Source: Moraxellaceae bacterium | GTDB taxonomy: Bacteria; Pseudomonadota; Gammaproteobacteria; Pseudomonadales; UBA3067 | Length of the DNA stretch: 13,015 bases | Assembly (NCBI GenBank): GCA_002401525.1 | Contig: NVTH01000093.1 | Location: 1 to 13,015, forward strand | Direction of reading: 5' to 3' | In this document: piece after piece, positions 7,400-13,015 of the stretch | How the letters are laid out: each line of letters begins with the position of its first letter | How positions within the stretch are numbered: the first letter of the stretch is position 1 | The notes under the pieces: generated by a model | Told to the model about the DNA's origin: nothing | The model's database searches: none | Seen by the model: only the letters and a program-made list of their open reading frames with translations | Made by a program: the position numbers and the translations under genes

Positions 7400-7795
7400 C
7401 TAAGGCAGTTCGCAAACGTGACTTGTTGAATAGTCTCGGTTAGTTTTGATCGCCATAGTGAAACCGTTGGGCATAAAGTCGCTCATTTCGCTGCTGCATT
7501 TTTTCATTTGTTGTATTGAGGGATTATTTTCGAGTATGTTTTTCGCTGTGCTCGCCTGGGCTTGGGCCTCACTCAGTTTGCCACTGCTGCACAGCGCGTC
7601 GATTTGCATTTTTAGTTGCTGGGCTTGATTTTGAATAGAAAGAATAGTGGATTGGTCGATGCCCTTCATGCAAGATTGAAACTGCTGCATGTTGCGATTC
7701 ATTGCTGCAATGCTGTCTTCGTTTATTCCCAGTGGGTTCGGGGCAGATAGAGCATTCGTCGAGCATAATAGAAATAGGAGGAATAATTTTTTCAT
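7400..7795 (-). CDS. Small secreted protein with four cysteines, function unknown
   Basis: I do not recognise the family. The 131-residue product from ATG 7795 begins MKKLFLLFLLCSTNALSAPN, a clear Sec signal peptide with likely cleavage after LSA. The mature part of about 110 residues is helical, rich in Gln, Met, Ser and Asn, and has four Cys residues (in QSCM, LCSS, KKCSS and near the C-terminus in HVCELP) that could form two disulfides in the periplasm. It contains EAQAQASTAKNILENNPSI, a probable amphipathic helix. An in-frame GTG at 7807 would add four residues but would place the signal peptide later and lacks a ribosome site. It lies 56 bases before the glutathione S-transferase gene. 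Confidence 0.72.
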   Translation of the reverse strand: MKKLFLLFLLCSTNALSAPNPLGINEDSIAAMNRNMQQFQSCMKGIDQSTILSIQNQAQQLKMQIDALCSSGKLSEAQAQASTAKNILENNPSIQQMKKCSSEMSDFMPNGFTMAIKTNRDYSTSHVCELP

Positions 7796-7915
7796 GGTGT
7801 CGATCACTTCTGTTGAGAGAGGTCGCCACTATTTCATAGTATTTTACTGGGAATATCAAATGGTGATGGAATGACTGTGGGCGTAACTGCGGAAGTGGCC
7901 AATGGTTCCTTCAGT

Positions 7916-8341
7916 TTACTGTTTGAATTCGCCGAGTTGGCTGGATTGCTTTTCAATGCTTTCTTTAAAGCCTTCCGCTTGTTCGCGAAGTTTTTGGATC
8001 TCCTTTTCGTCAAAAACTTTAGGGGTTATTTTGCGGGTGTTGGGGCCGGCCGTCAGTAAATCTTCCTTGCCTGTTAATCCTTTGAGTATGTCGCTGCCTA
8101 ATTGCTCTTGAGCGGCTCGAACGTTGGATAAGGTCGGGTTATTTTCGAATAATCGTGAAGCTTCCGGCAGTACAGTTTCGTGAATTGACGTGGCGTACTC
8201 AGAGGCTTTGTTAAAGAATCCACTGTTGTTATTTTTTGTTTGTTGGAATAGGCCATTGCCGACGGATAGTAACAGCAGAAATGTAATGATGATTCCAAAA
8301 ACTCCGCAAAAATATACGCTGTACTTAATGGATTTCATCAT
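7916..8341 (-). CDS. Single-pass membrane protein with C-terminal coiled coil, function unknown
   Basis: No family is recognised. From ATG 8341 the product has 141 residues: a basic N-terminus (MMKSIKYS), one membrane helix (about 9-29, including GIIITFLLLLSVG), then a soluble part expected on the periplasmic side. That part has KASEYATSIHETVLPEASRL and a C-terminal charged helix (KEIQKLREQAEGFKESIEKQ) likely to form a coiled coil. The frame stays open upstream to ATG 8539 or TTG 8548, which would add 66-69 residues spanning the 18-base repeats at 8377-8447. I prefer 8341 because it places the membrane helix at the N-terminus, but no strong ribosome site supports any start (AAGGG lies about 12 bases upstream of 8341). 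Confidence 0.6.
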   Translation of the reverse strand: MMKSIKYSVYFCGVFGIIITFLLLLSVGNGLFQQTKNNNSGFFNKASEYATSIHETVLPEASRLFENNPTLSNVRAAQEQLGSDILKGLTGKEDLLTAGPNTRKITPKVFDEKEIQKLREQAEGFKESIEKQSSQLGEFKQ

Positions 8342-8376
8342 TCGGTAAATTGACCCTTGCGGATTTGCTTGTAGGT

Positions 8377-8447
8377 TAGCTGCTGCTAAATACTGGCTGC
8401 GACTAAATAATTGGCTGCAACTTAATGTTTGGCTATAAACAGATATT
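8377..8447. repeat. 18-base tandem repeat, about four copies
   Basis: Units TGGCTGCGACTAAATAAT (8394-8411) and TGGCTGCAACTTAATGTT (8412-8429) are clear. A degenerate copy follows at 8430-8447 (TGGCTATAAAC start), and one copy with a single-base gap precedes at 8377-8393. The period is a multiple of three, and the extended minus-strand frame would read a hexapeptide repeat of Ser-Gln-x-Leu/Phe-Ser type. It sits just upstream of the preferred start of the membrane protein gene. Confidence 0.75.
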
Positions 8448-8568
8448 TGGGCACTACTATTGGGTCTCAATGGGCGATCATATAGTCTCCTGATAAGGAG
8501 TGAAAGTAACCAGTCACCATTGAATGCTGGTGAGTCCATTCTGTTCAATGGTTTCTGAAAAATATTAA

Positions 8569-9276
8569 TTAGTCTATTTCGGAAGCAACTTCTGATTCAA
8601 AATCCTCTGAGGATGTTTTGTCCCCAAAGGCGTCGGTGATTGTTGATAGGTCAGAATCTCCCAATAGGTTGCCGTAAACTTCCCCAAATGCTTGCATCAT
8701 TTCCTCTTTTGGGAAATCCGCATGGTCGCCTCGGTCGCGAAGGTACTCCATGTGCTTATTGCCCGCATTATCAATGGGGTGAAAAAGTGAATCCTCCGTG
8801 CCGTCGAATTCCAGGGCTTTGATATTGGCTTTTTCGCAAAGAGAAAGATTAAACGCGGGGGTGCATTTGACCCATTGGTGGTTGATGAAAAATCCAGTAT
8901 TGCCATGAAATGCAAAAATATCGGTTTTCATCATTTGTTTCAGTTTGGGCGACGTTAAGTGGTTTCGAACGTCGGCGAAACCTAATCGTGTAGGGATGCC
9001 AACGGCTCGTCCTAGCGCGGCCAATAGAATGGCTTTTGGAACGCAAAACCCTTCCCCTGCGGCGAGTACATTGCTGGCGACAAACGTGTCGTCGCCCCCC
9101 ATAAAGGCGTAGGGGTTGTAGCGAAAGTTGTCTCGCACTGCGTAATAGAGCTTAACCGCTTTTTCCTGGTCGTCAGACGCGCCTTCCACGACTTGTTGTG
9201 CGTACCGTTGGATTTCGGGATGATCACTGTCTAGGAATTCGGTGGGAGCTAAGTATTGCTGTAATTCATTATTCAT
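8569..9276 (-). CDS. Transglutaminase-like (papain-fold) domain protein
   Basis: The 235-residue product carries a transglutaminase-like core. KLYYAVRDNFRYNPY (about 42-56) is the typical lead-in helix and strand. Then GEGFCVPKAILLAALGRAVGIPTRLGF (split across about 74-100) places the nucleophilic Cys78 at the start of a helix. A candidate His124 lies in FAFHG, and HQWVKCTPAFN follows at about 133-143. Usual members end the core with W-x-x-x-D-P-T; here the Asp position is not obvious, and Asn143 or another residue may replace it. No signal peptide is seen, so the protein is probably cytoplasmic. The acidic tail (DFESEVASEID) is notable. Members act as proteases, amidases or protein cross-linkers; the activity here is unknown. 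The neighbours give no pathway. The start is the first ATG, with weak ribosome-site support. Confidence 0.85.
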   Translation of the reverse strand: MNNELQQYLAPTEFLDSDHPEIQRYAQQVVEGASDDQEKAVKLYYAVRDNFRYNPYAFMGGDDTFVASNVLAAGEGFCVPKAILLAALGRAVGIPTRLGFADVRNHLTSPKLKQMMKTDIFAFHGNTGFFINHQWVKCTPAFNLSLCEKANIKALEFDGTEDSLFHPIDNAGNKHMEYLRDRGDHADFPKEEMMQAFGEVYGNLLGDSDLSTITDAFGDKTSSEDFESEVASEID

Positions 9277-9412
9277 AAGAGGCCATCATTATTGTTATTG
9301 TATCGTTATTTCAATTCGATATTTTCTGCTGGCCATTATAGAGAGACTCGCTTGCTGAATCCAAGCGCTATTCTAAGACAAACTTTGCCAATGGCGAGTT
9401 ATGAATACTCTA

Positions 9413-9454
9413 TTATGTAGTCAAGAGATGGGGTTATGTAATCAAGATAGCGGC
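9413..9454. repeat. 21-base tandem duplication
   Basis: Two adjacent units that begin TTATGTARTCAAGA (9413-9433 and 9434-9454) are identical at 13 of the first 14 positions and diverge in the last seven. Confidence 0.6.
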
Positions 9455-9493
9455 TTAGCTTGGGTGGTAAGTTTGGGTGTTTAGTTTGCCTTT
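9455..9493. repeat. 13-base tandem repeat, three copies
   Basis: Units TTAGCTTGGGTGG (9455-9467), TAAGTTTGGGTGT (9468-9480) and TTAGTTTGCCTTT (9481-9493) follow directly on the 21-base duplication. The third copy is decayed. Confidence 0.65.
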
Positions 9494-9688
9494 TGGTCGG
9501 GCGGCGTCAGCCGTCGCTTAGAGCTGAAAAATGGCTGAATTCCTTCGTATTAAATCGCTTGCAGGTTTAACCTTGGGAGCCTTGATGGTATCCTTTCGGG
9601 CGGTGACGGGATGTATAAGTAGTTCCCTCCGGTGGTAGTAAGTGATTGATTTCTGGCTACATGTAATTATTTTGATCAGGAGAGAGAG

Positions 9689-10597
9689 ATGACAGAGGTC
9701 GCAATGGCTCAAAAAGAGCCTGTCATATGGCGCCAATATTTGGAATTGTGTAAGCCTAATGTTGTGCTGCTTATTATATTTACTGCCGTGGTGGGCATGC
9801 TCTTGTCGGTCGACGGCTTTGTGCCTCTAAGCCCATTAATTTGGGGATCTATTGGCATTGGTTTGGGGGCTGCTTCGGGAGCTGCGGTAAATCACTGGGT
9901 TGATCAACGAATCGATGCGGTGATGGATCGAACTAAGAATAGGCCTTTGATTGTGGGTGGCATTAGCTCAGCATCAGCGATTTGGTTCGCGTTGGGCCTT
10001 GGCGTAATGTCGATGATAATTTTAGTCAGCCTGGTGAATACGCTGACGGCTATTTTGACTTTGCTCTCCATGGTGGGTTACGCAGTGGTTTACACCATGT
10101 ATTTAAAGCGCGCCACTCCTCACAATATCGTGCTTGGGGGGGCCGCAGGAGCCGCGCCTCCCATTCTTGGCTGGGCTGCGGTAACAGGGACGGTAACGAT
10201 TGAATCGCTGATTTTATTTTTAATTATTTTTGTTTGGACGCCACCGCATTTTTGGGCTTTGGCGATCAATCGTAGAGATGATTATGCGCGTGCGGGTTTG
10301 CCGATGTTGCCTGTGACTCACGGCATCAGTTTTACTAAGATCCAAATTTTGCTTTATACCCATATGCTTTTAGTGGTTTCCTTGTTGCCGTTTATTGTGG
10401 GTATGTCTGGATTAATTTACTTGGTGGGTGCGATTGTTCTTGGCATTGGGTTTATTTATCATGCCCAAAAACTTTTCCGAGAAAAAACTGATCAGCATGC
10501 AATGAAAACGTTTGGCTTTTCCATCTTCTATTTGGGTGTTTTATTTGCCTTTTTGTTACTGGATCACTACGCACAAGTACTTAATCTAATTGCGTAA
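9689..10597 (+). CDS. cyoE: Protoheme IX farnesyltransferase (heme O synthase)
   Basis: The enzyme (CyoE, CtaB or Cox10) transfers a farnesyl group from farnesyl diphosphate to heme B, giving heme O for terminal oxidases; it is an inner-membrane protein. The 302-residue product has seven to nine hydrophobic segments typical of UbiA-type prenyltransferases. The first Asp-rich motif is NHWVDQRIDAVMDRTKNRP (about 68-86), which holds N-x3-D-x3-D and the MxRTxxRP signature. YLKRATPHNIVLGG, PPILGWAAVTG and WTPPHFWALAI with DYARAGLPMLPV are strong family marks. ATG 9689 has AGGAG at 9678-9682, six bases upstream, and is the best-supported start. No cox or cyo oxidase subunit gene is adjacent, so the gene stands alone here. 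It converges with the S9 peptidase gene 43 bases away. Confidence 0.96.
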   Translation: MTEVAMAQKEPVIWRQYLELCKPNVVLLIIFTAVVGMLLSVDGFVPLSPLIWGSIGIGLGAASGAAVNHWVDQRIDAVMDRTKNRPLIVGGISSASAIWFALGLGVMSMIILVSLVNTLTAILTLLSMVGYAVVYTMYLKRATPHNIVLGGAAGAAPPILGWAAVTGTVTIESLILFLIIFVWTPPHFWALAINRRDDYARAGLPMLPVTHGISFTKIQILLYTHMLLVVSLLPFIVGMSGLIYLVGAIVLGIGFIYHAQKLFREKTDQHAMKTFGFSIFYLGVLFAFLLLDHYAQVLNLIA

Positions 10598-10612
10598 CTG
10601 ATATTTGTTAGG

Positions 10613-10638
10613 GGCAGTTGAGCCGTCGCTTGGCTGCC
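10613..10638. terminator. Possible hairpin between convergent cyoE and S9 peptidase genes
   Basis: GGC(AG) at 10613-10617 can pair with (CT)GCC at 10634-10638, and AGCC (10621-10624) with GGCT (10632-10635); these stems compete partly. There is no clear T run on either strand. It is the only structure in the 43-base convergent gap, so it is listed as a weak terminator candidate. Confidence 0.28.
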
Positions 10639-10640
10639 TT

Positions 10641-12587
10641 CTAGTGAGTGCTCTCTAAATTTGCAATGTCTATTTCGGGAAGATTTTCTAGATCTTCCAG
10701 TTGGAATACCCTTCGATAAAAACTCAGTTCAGCTTCCAATGCGGCAATAATGTTGTCGGTTTTTCGAAAGCCATGGCCTTCTCCTGGAAATTCAATAAAC
10801 GCCACCGGGACACCCTCTTGCTTGAGCTTATCCGCCATAAGTTGGGATTGATTGGGCGGTACCACTTTGTCTTCCAAGCCTTGTAGAAATATAGTCGGGC
10901 AAGTGGCTTTTTGTTGAGCGTAAATGGGCGATCGGTCTCGGTAGCGTTGAGGGAATTGTTGCTGCGGGCCGATCATTTTATCAACGTAAGATGATTCAAA
11001 CTTGTGGCATTCGTCAGCGAGTTTTTTGAGATCACTGATTCCGTAGAGTGAGGCTCCGGCATTAAATTGCTTGTGGAACATAAGCGCACACAGCGTGGTG
11101 TAACCGCCGGCACTGTGCCCTCGAATGATTAATTGTTGAGGGTGGACTAAATTTTGTTTCACCAGATGTTGCGCGCCGTAGAGGCAATCTTCAACGTCGT
11201 AAATTCCCCACTGATCGTAAAGCTGCTCTCTGAATTCGCGCCCAAAGCCGGTGCTGCCACGGTAATTAATGTCGAATAAAGCAAACCCCCGGCTGGTCCA
11301 ATATTGGATTCCCAGGTCTAGGCGGTTAGTGGCGCTGGCGCTGGGGCCGCCGTGAGTTTTAATAATTAAAGGCGGTAAGATATGCTCGGGGTAATCTTCT
11401 TTTGCGTGGTCAGGATTGTTAGGAAGGTATAGAAAACCCTGCACCTCCACTTGATTTGCAGTCTTAAAGCGAATGCTGGTGGGGTTTGAAAAGCAGTCTT
11501 TGTGGGGGTGGGGAGTCACAGGGAATAAGGGCTTACTTTGTTGAGTATGAAGCTGGATGCTTTCTATTTGGTCTGCCTGGTTCGGGTAGCTGGCAACAAA
11601 CCAAACCTGATCCCCGGACATCGTGATTGATTTGATATCGCTGTAGTCGGAGCCGAGTGGCTGGAGTTGTCGTTGAATTAATTGGCCTAGATGCCAGCTG
11701 CCTTGGTGAATGTGGCTGCAGATGATCTGGTTTTGATCGCTAATGGCGTAAGTGCGCTGACCGAAAACCCATTGCGGGCGACCAAACTCCATCTGGGCGT
11801 CGTATAAGCACTGAATGTTTTCGCCGCCGTGACGATAGAGGTTCCACCAACCGGATCGGTCGGAGACGAATACTAACTCTCCATTCATATCCCACTCCGG
11901 CTGAAATACTGATTCTTGGTCACTGCCGGCAACGTGTTGTTGGTTAACGATTAATCCATCAGAGTTGATTTGCCCTTGGTGTAGTTCTGCCGCATCCCAG
12001 GGCATATGAGGGTGACTCCAACTAAGCCAGCAAAGCGCTTGGTGATTGGGTGAAATTTTGGGGGAGGAATAGAAGTCAGCGCCGCTGACCAGAACGTTTT
12101 GCTCGCCAGTGTCTATATCAATGGCCACCAGCTGATTGATTGGGTAAGGATTGTTTTTGGACGTTTCCGCATGGGATTCCCGAACACATATCAATCGGTT
12201 GCGGTTTAAATCCAACTGGATGTCGGCATATCGAAACGGGCCGGGCTCGGTAATGGGTTGAGGTTGCTGTAAATTCACTCGCGGGTCTAAACGATAAATC
12301 CGTTGATCTTCGGCATTGCAGAAGAAAATTTGATTGCCGCTAGTGGTATAAGCTCCGCCGCCGTATTCATGGACTCGTGAGCGAACGTTGAAGGGGGATG
12401 GCGTCAGCTCCACTGGGGCGTTATTTATGAGGCTCATGAGTGTCAGACGGCTGTTTTCCTGCGGACGCAGTTCCAGCCAATACAGTCGGCCTCGGTCGAT
12501 GCTCAAGTCTACGGGGCTGCATGAGGTATCAATGACTTGCTTGGCAGACAGTGGCGATGGCCAGCTGCCGTAGGGAATATTAGGCAT
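10641..12587 (-). CDS. S9 family (prolyl oligopeptidase-like) peptidase, PqqH-like
   Basis: This 648-residue serine peptidase has an N-terminal beta-propeller (about 1-385; it begins PYGSWPSPLSA and carries FNVRSRVHEYGGGAY) and a C-terminal alpha/beta-hydrolase domain (about 395-630). The oxyanion region is IIKTHGGPSA, followed by INYRGSTGFGREFR. The catalytic triad reads Ser492 in GHSAGGY, Asp573 in GLEDKVVPP and His605 in GEGHGFR. The spacing is normal for the family, so the enzyme should be active. No signal peptide is seen, so it is probably cytoplasmic. It is divergent from pqqA across 192 bases. A related S9 peptidase (pqqH) accompanies the pqq operon of Pseudomonas aeruginosa, and the N-terminal sequence recalls that protein. 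A role in trimming PqqA or its cross-linked product is inferred from context. AGG lies five bases before the ATG. Confidence 0.9.
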   Translation of the reverse strand: MPNIPYGSWPSPLSAKQVIDTSCSPVDLSIDRGRLYWLELRPQENSRLTLMSLINNAPVELTPSPFNVRSRVHEYGGGAYTTSGNQIFFCNAEDQRIYRLDPRVNLQQPQPITEPGPFRYADIQLDLNRNRLICVRESHAETSKNNPYPINQLVAIDIDTGEQNVLVSGADFYSSPKISPNHQALCWLSWSHPHMPWDAAELHQGQINSDGLIVNQQHVAGSDQESVFQPEWDMNGELVFVSDRSGWWNLYRHGGENIQCLYDAQMEFGRPQWVFGQRTYAISDQNQIICSHIHQGSWHLGQLIQRQLQPLGSDYSDIKSITMSGDQVWFVASYPNQADQIESIQLHTQQSKPLFPVTPHPHKDCFSNPTSIRFKTANQVEVQGFLYLPNNPDHAKEDYPEHILPPLIIKTHGGPSASATNRLDLGIQYWTSRGFALFDINYRGSTGFGREFREQLYDQWGIYDVEDCLYGAQHLVKQNLVHPQQLIIRGHSAGGYTTLCALMFHKQFNAGASLYGISDLKKLADECHKFESSYVDKMIGPQQQFPQRYRDRSPIYAQQKATCPTIFLQGLEDKVVPPNQSQLMADKLKQEGVPVAFIEFPGEGHGFRKTDNIIAALEAELSFYRRVFQLEDLENLPEIDIANLESTH

Positions 12588-12729
12588 AAAGGACCTATTG
12601 TTTAGCCGAGGGGATGGTGGTAATGTTTAAGAATGTATCATTTTTTAGTTTGATGGTTGGGAATAAGCCAGCCGTTGGTCTATACAATAAAGTAGCTCTA
12701 TGAAAAGTAGAACCTATTTTAAACGCTAA

Positions 12730-12758
12730 ATGATACTTGGTTTTTAACTGACTATATA
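12730..12758 (+). promoter_or_regulatory. Weak promoter candidate for pqqA
   Basis: ATGATA (12730-12735) and TATATA (12753-12758) are separated by 17 bases; each matches the sigma70 consensus at about four of six positions. A shifted -10, TATAAC at 12755-12760, fits better but lacks a good -35. Transcription would start some 15 bases before the ribosome site. Confidence 0.3.
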
Positions 12759-12764
12759 ACAATT

Positions 12765-12771
12765 AGAAGGA
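12765..12771 (+). promoter_or_regulatory. Ribosome binding site of pqqA
   Basis: AGAAGGA lies eight bases before ATG 12780. It is one of the clearest ribosome sites in the window and supports translation of the very short pqqA frame. Confidence 0.75.
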
Positions 12772-12779
12772 CTAAGAAA

Positions 12780-12851
12780 ATGTGGACTAAACCCTCTTAT
12801 AAAGAACTGCGACTTGGCTTTGAAGTGACTATGTATTGCTACAGCCGGTAA
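12780..12851 (+). CDS. pqqA: PQQ precursor peptide PqqA
   Basis: PqqA is the ribosomally made peptide from which pyrroloquinoline quinone is built. The radical SAM enzyme PqqE joins the side chains of a Glu and a Tyr three residues apart, with PqqD as chaperone; the rest of the peptide is discarded. The 23-residue frame starts MWTKPSYKELRLGFEV, the standard PqqA start, and contains the substrate pair Glu15 and Tyr19 in EVTMY. Its length equals that of common PqqA peptides. The tail is YCYSR rather than the common YFANR or YISNR type, placing Cys20 and a second Tyr (Tyr21) beside the substrate Tyr. A strong ribosome site precedes it and pqqB follows 83 bases later. It is easily missed by gene finders because of its size. 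Confidence 0.95.
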   Translation: MWTKPSYKELRLGFEVTMYCYSR

Positions 12852-12860
12852 AGTTCCGAC

Positions 12861-12880
12861 GGCTCTTGGCGACAGGAGCC
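12861..12880 (+). promoter_or_regulatory. pqqA-pqqB intergenic hairpin
   Basis: GGCTCTTG (12861-12868) pairs with CAGGAGCC (12873-12880), eight pairs including one G-U, capped by the stable GNRA-type tetraloop GCGA. AAAA and a 24-base run of only C and T (12885-12908) follow, then a further pyrimidine run to 12918. There is no immediate T run, so this is more likely a stabiliser, processing site or partial terminator that leaves pqqA mRNA in excess than a full terminator. Excess of pqqA transcript is known in other PQQ producers. Confidence 0.6.
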
Positions 12881-12934
12881 AAAATTCCCTTCCTTCCTTC
12901 CCCTCCTTATTCTTTTTTGAAGTGTTGTTAATTC

Positions 12935-13015
12935 ATGGAAATTCTTGTCCTGGGATCTGGCGCTGGTGGTGGATGCCCCCAGTGGAATTGCAATTGTCCG
13001 AATTGTTCTAATTAT
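12935..13015 (+). CDS. pqqB: PQQ biosynthesis protein PqqB, N-terminal end (partial)
   Basis: The frame begins at ATG 12935 and runs off the window after 27 codons. It reads MEILVLGSGAGGGCPQWNCN followed by CPNC, the signature N-terminus of PqqB, a metallo-beta-lactamase-fold protein. PqqB has been shown to act as an iron-dependent hydroxylase on the tyrosine-derived precursor of PQQ. The Cys19-x-Cys21-x2-Cys24 motif matches the structural zinc-binding cysteines of the family. Cys14 stands where many members have Phe or Val. The ribosome site is weak (GAAG at 12919-12922). Its position after pqqA indicates a standard pqqABC-type operon continuing to the right. Confidence 0.95.
   Translation, partial: MEILVLGSGAGGGCPQWNCNCPNCSNY

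Larger units (their letters stand above)
9277..9688. other. Divergent intergenic region before cyoE
   Basis: This 412-base region separates the minus-strand transglutaminase-like gene from plus-strand cyoE, so promoters for both should lie here. It holds tandem repeats at 9413-9454 and 9455-9493 and a GC-rich imperfect inverted stretch at about 9500-9520. I see no convincing small gene and could not choose a promoter with confidence. Confidence 0.5.

Noticed and set aside
7689..8111. Plus-strand open frames opposite the secreted and membrane protein genes
   Set aside because: The minus strand shows a signal peptide and a membrane helix with proper starts, while the plus-strand frames read as low-complexity complements of them.
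9518..9736. Minus-strand open frame of 72 codons upstream of cyoE
   Set aside because: It overlaps the well-supported cyoE start and ribosome site, and its translation shows no domain or ribosome site.
9509..10631. Identical 11-base sequence AGCCGTCGCTT on both sides of cyoE (9509-9519 and 10621-10631)
   Set aside because: An 11-base match is expected by chance many times in 13 kb, and no target duplication or mobile element features accompany it.

Overview
The window reads as the chromosome of a gammaproteobacterium. The order hflX, hflK, hflC, a DUF2065 (YjeT-like) gene, hisZ, purA is the arrangement known from Pseudomonas and from marine relatives of the Marinobacter/Oceanospirillales type. 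A lone heme O synthase gene and a PQQ cluster beginning with pqqA and pqqB fit an aerobic, respiratory lifestyle. The genus cannot be fixed from the sequence alone.

Layout. Bases 1-202 hold the C-terminal end of hflX. A 363-base gap follows, with a good sigma70-type promoter at the hflX stop and two sets of short tandem repeats. hflK and hflC overlap by one base and end at a strong terminator (2634-2661). A small two-helix DUF2065 membrane protein, hisZ and purA come next on the same strand. A 594-base gap rich in short tandem duplications and hairpins leads to a small cold-shock gene (6326-6535) and a terminator at 6673-6701. Four genes then lie on the minus strand: a transglutaminase-like protein (8569-9276), a single-pass membrane protein of unknown function (7916-8341), a small secreted four-cysteine protein (7400-7795) and a glutathione S-transferase (6708-7343). 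A 412-base gap precedes plus-strand cyoE/ctaB (9689-10597), which converges on an S9-family peptidase (10641-12587, minus). Divergent from the peptidase is pqqA (12780-12851), only 23 codons long, followed by a hairpin with a pyrimidine tract and the start of pqqB, which runs off the window.

How the genes work together. HflK and HflC form the membrane scaffold that controls the FtsH protease; HflX is a ribosome-associated GTPase. HisZ and PurA serve histidine and AMP synthesis. PqqA is the peptide precursor of the redox cofactor PQQ. The peptidase across the shared 192-base region resembles the S9 peptidase found with pqq genes in pseudomonads (pqqH) and is a candidate for PqqA processing, which is an inference. 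The minus-strand trio of transglutaminase-like, membrane and secreted proteins has no function I can name.

Most notable pattern: nearly every longer intergenic gap carries two to four imperfect head-to-tail copies of a 12-21 base unit, with unrelated sequence at each place. This suggests repeated local duplication rather than one dispersed repeat family. I found no tRNA, rRNA, CRISPR array, insertion sequence or phage gene.
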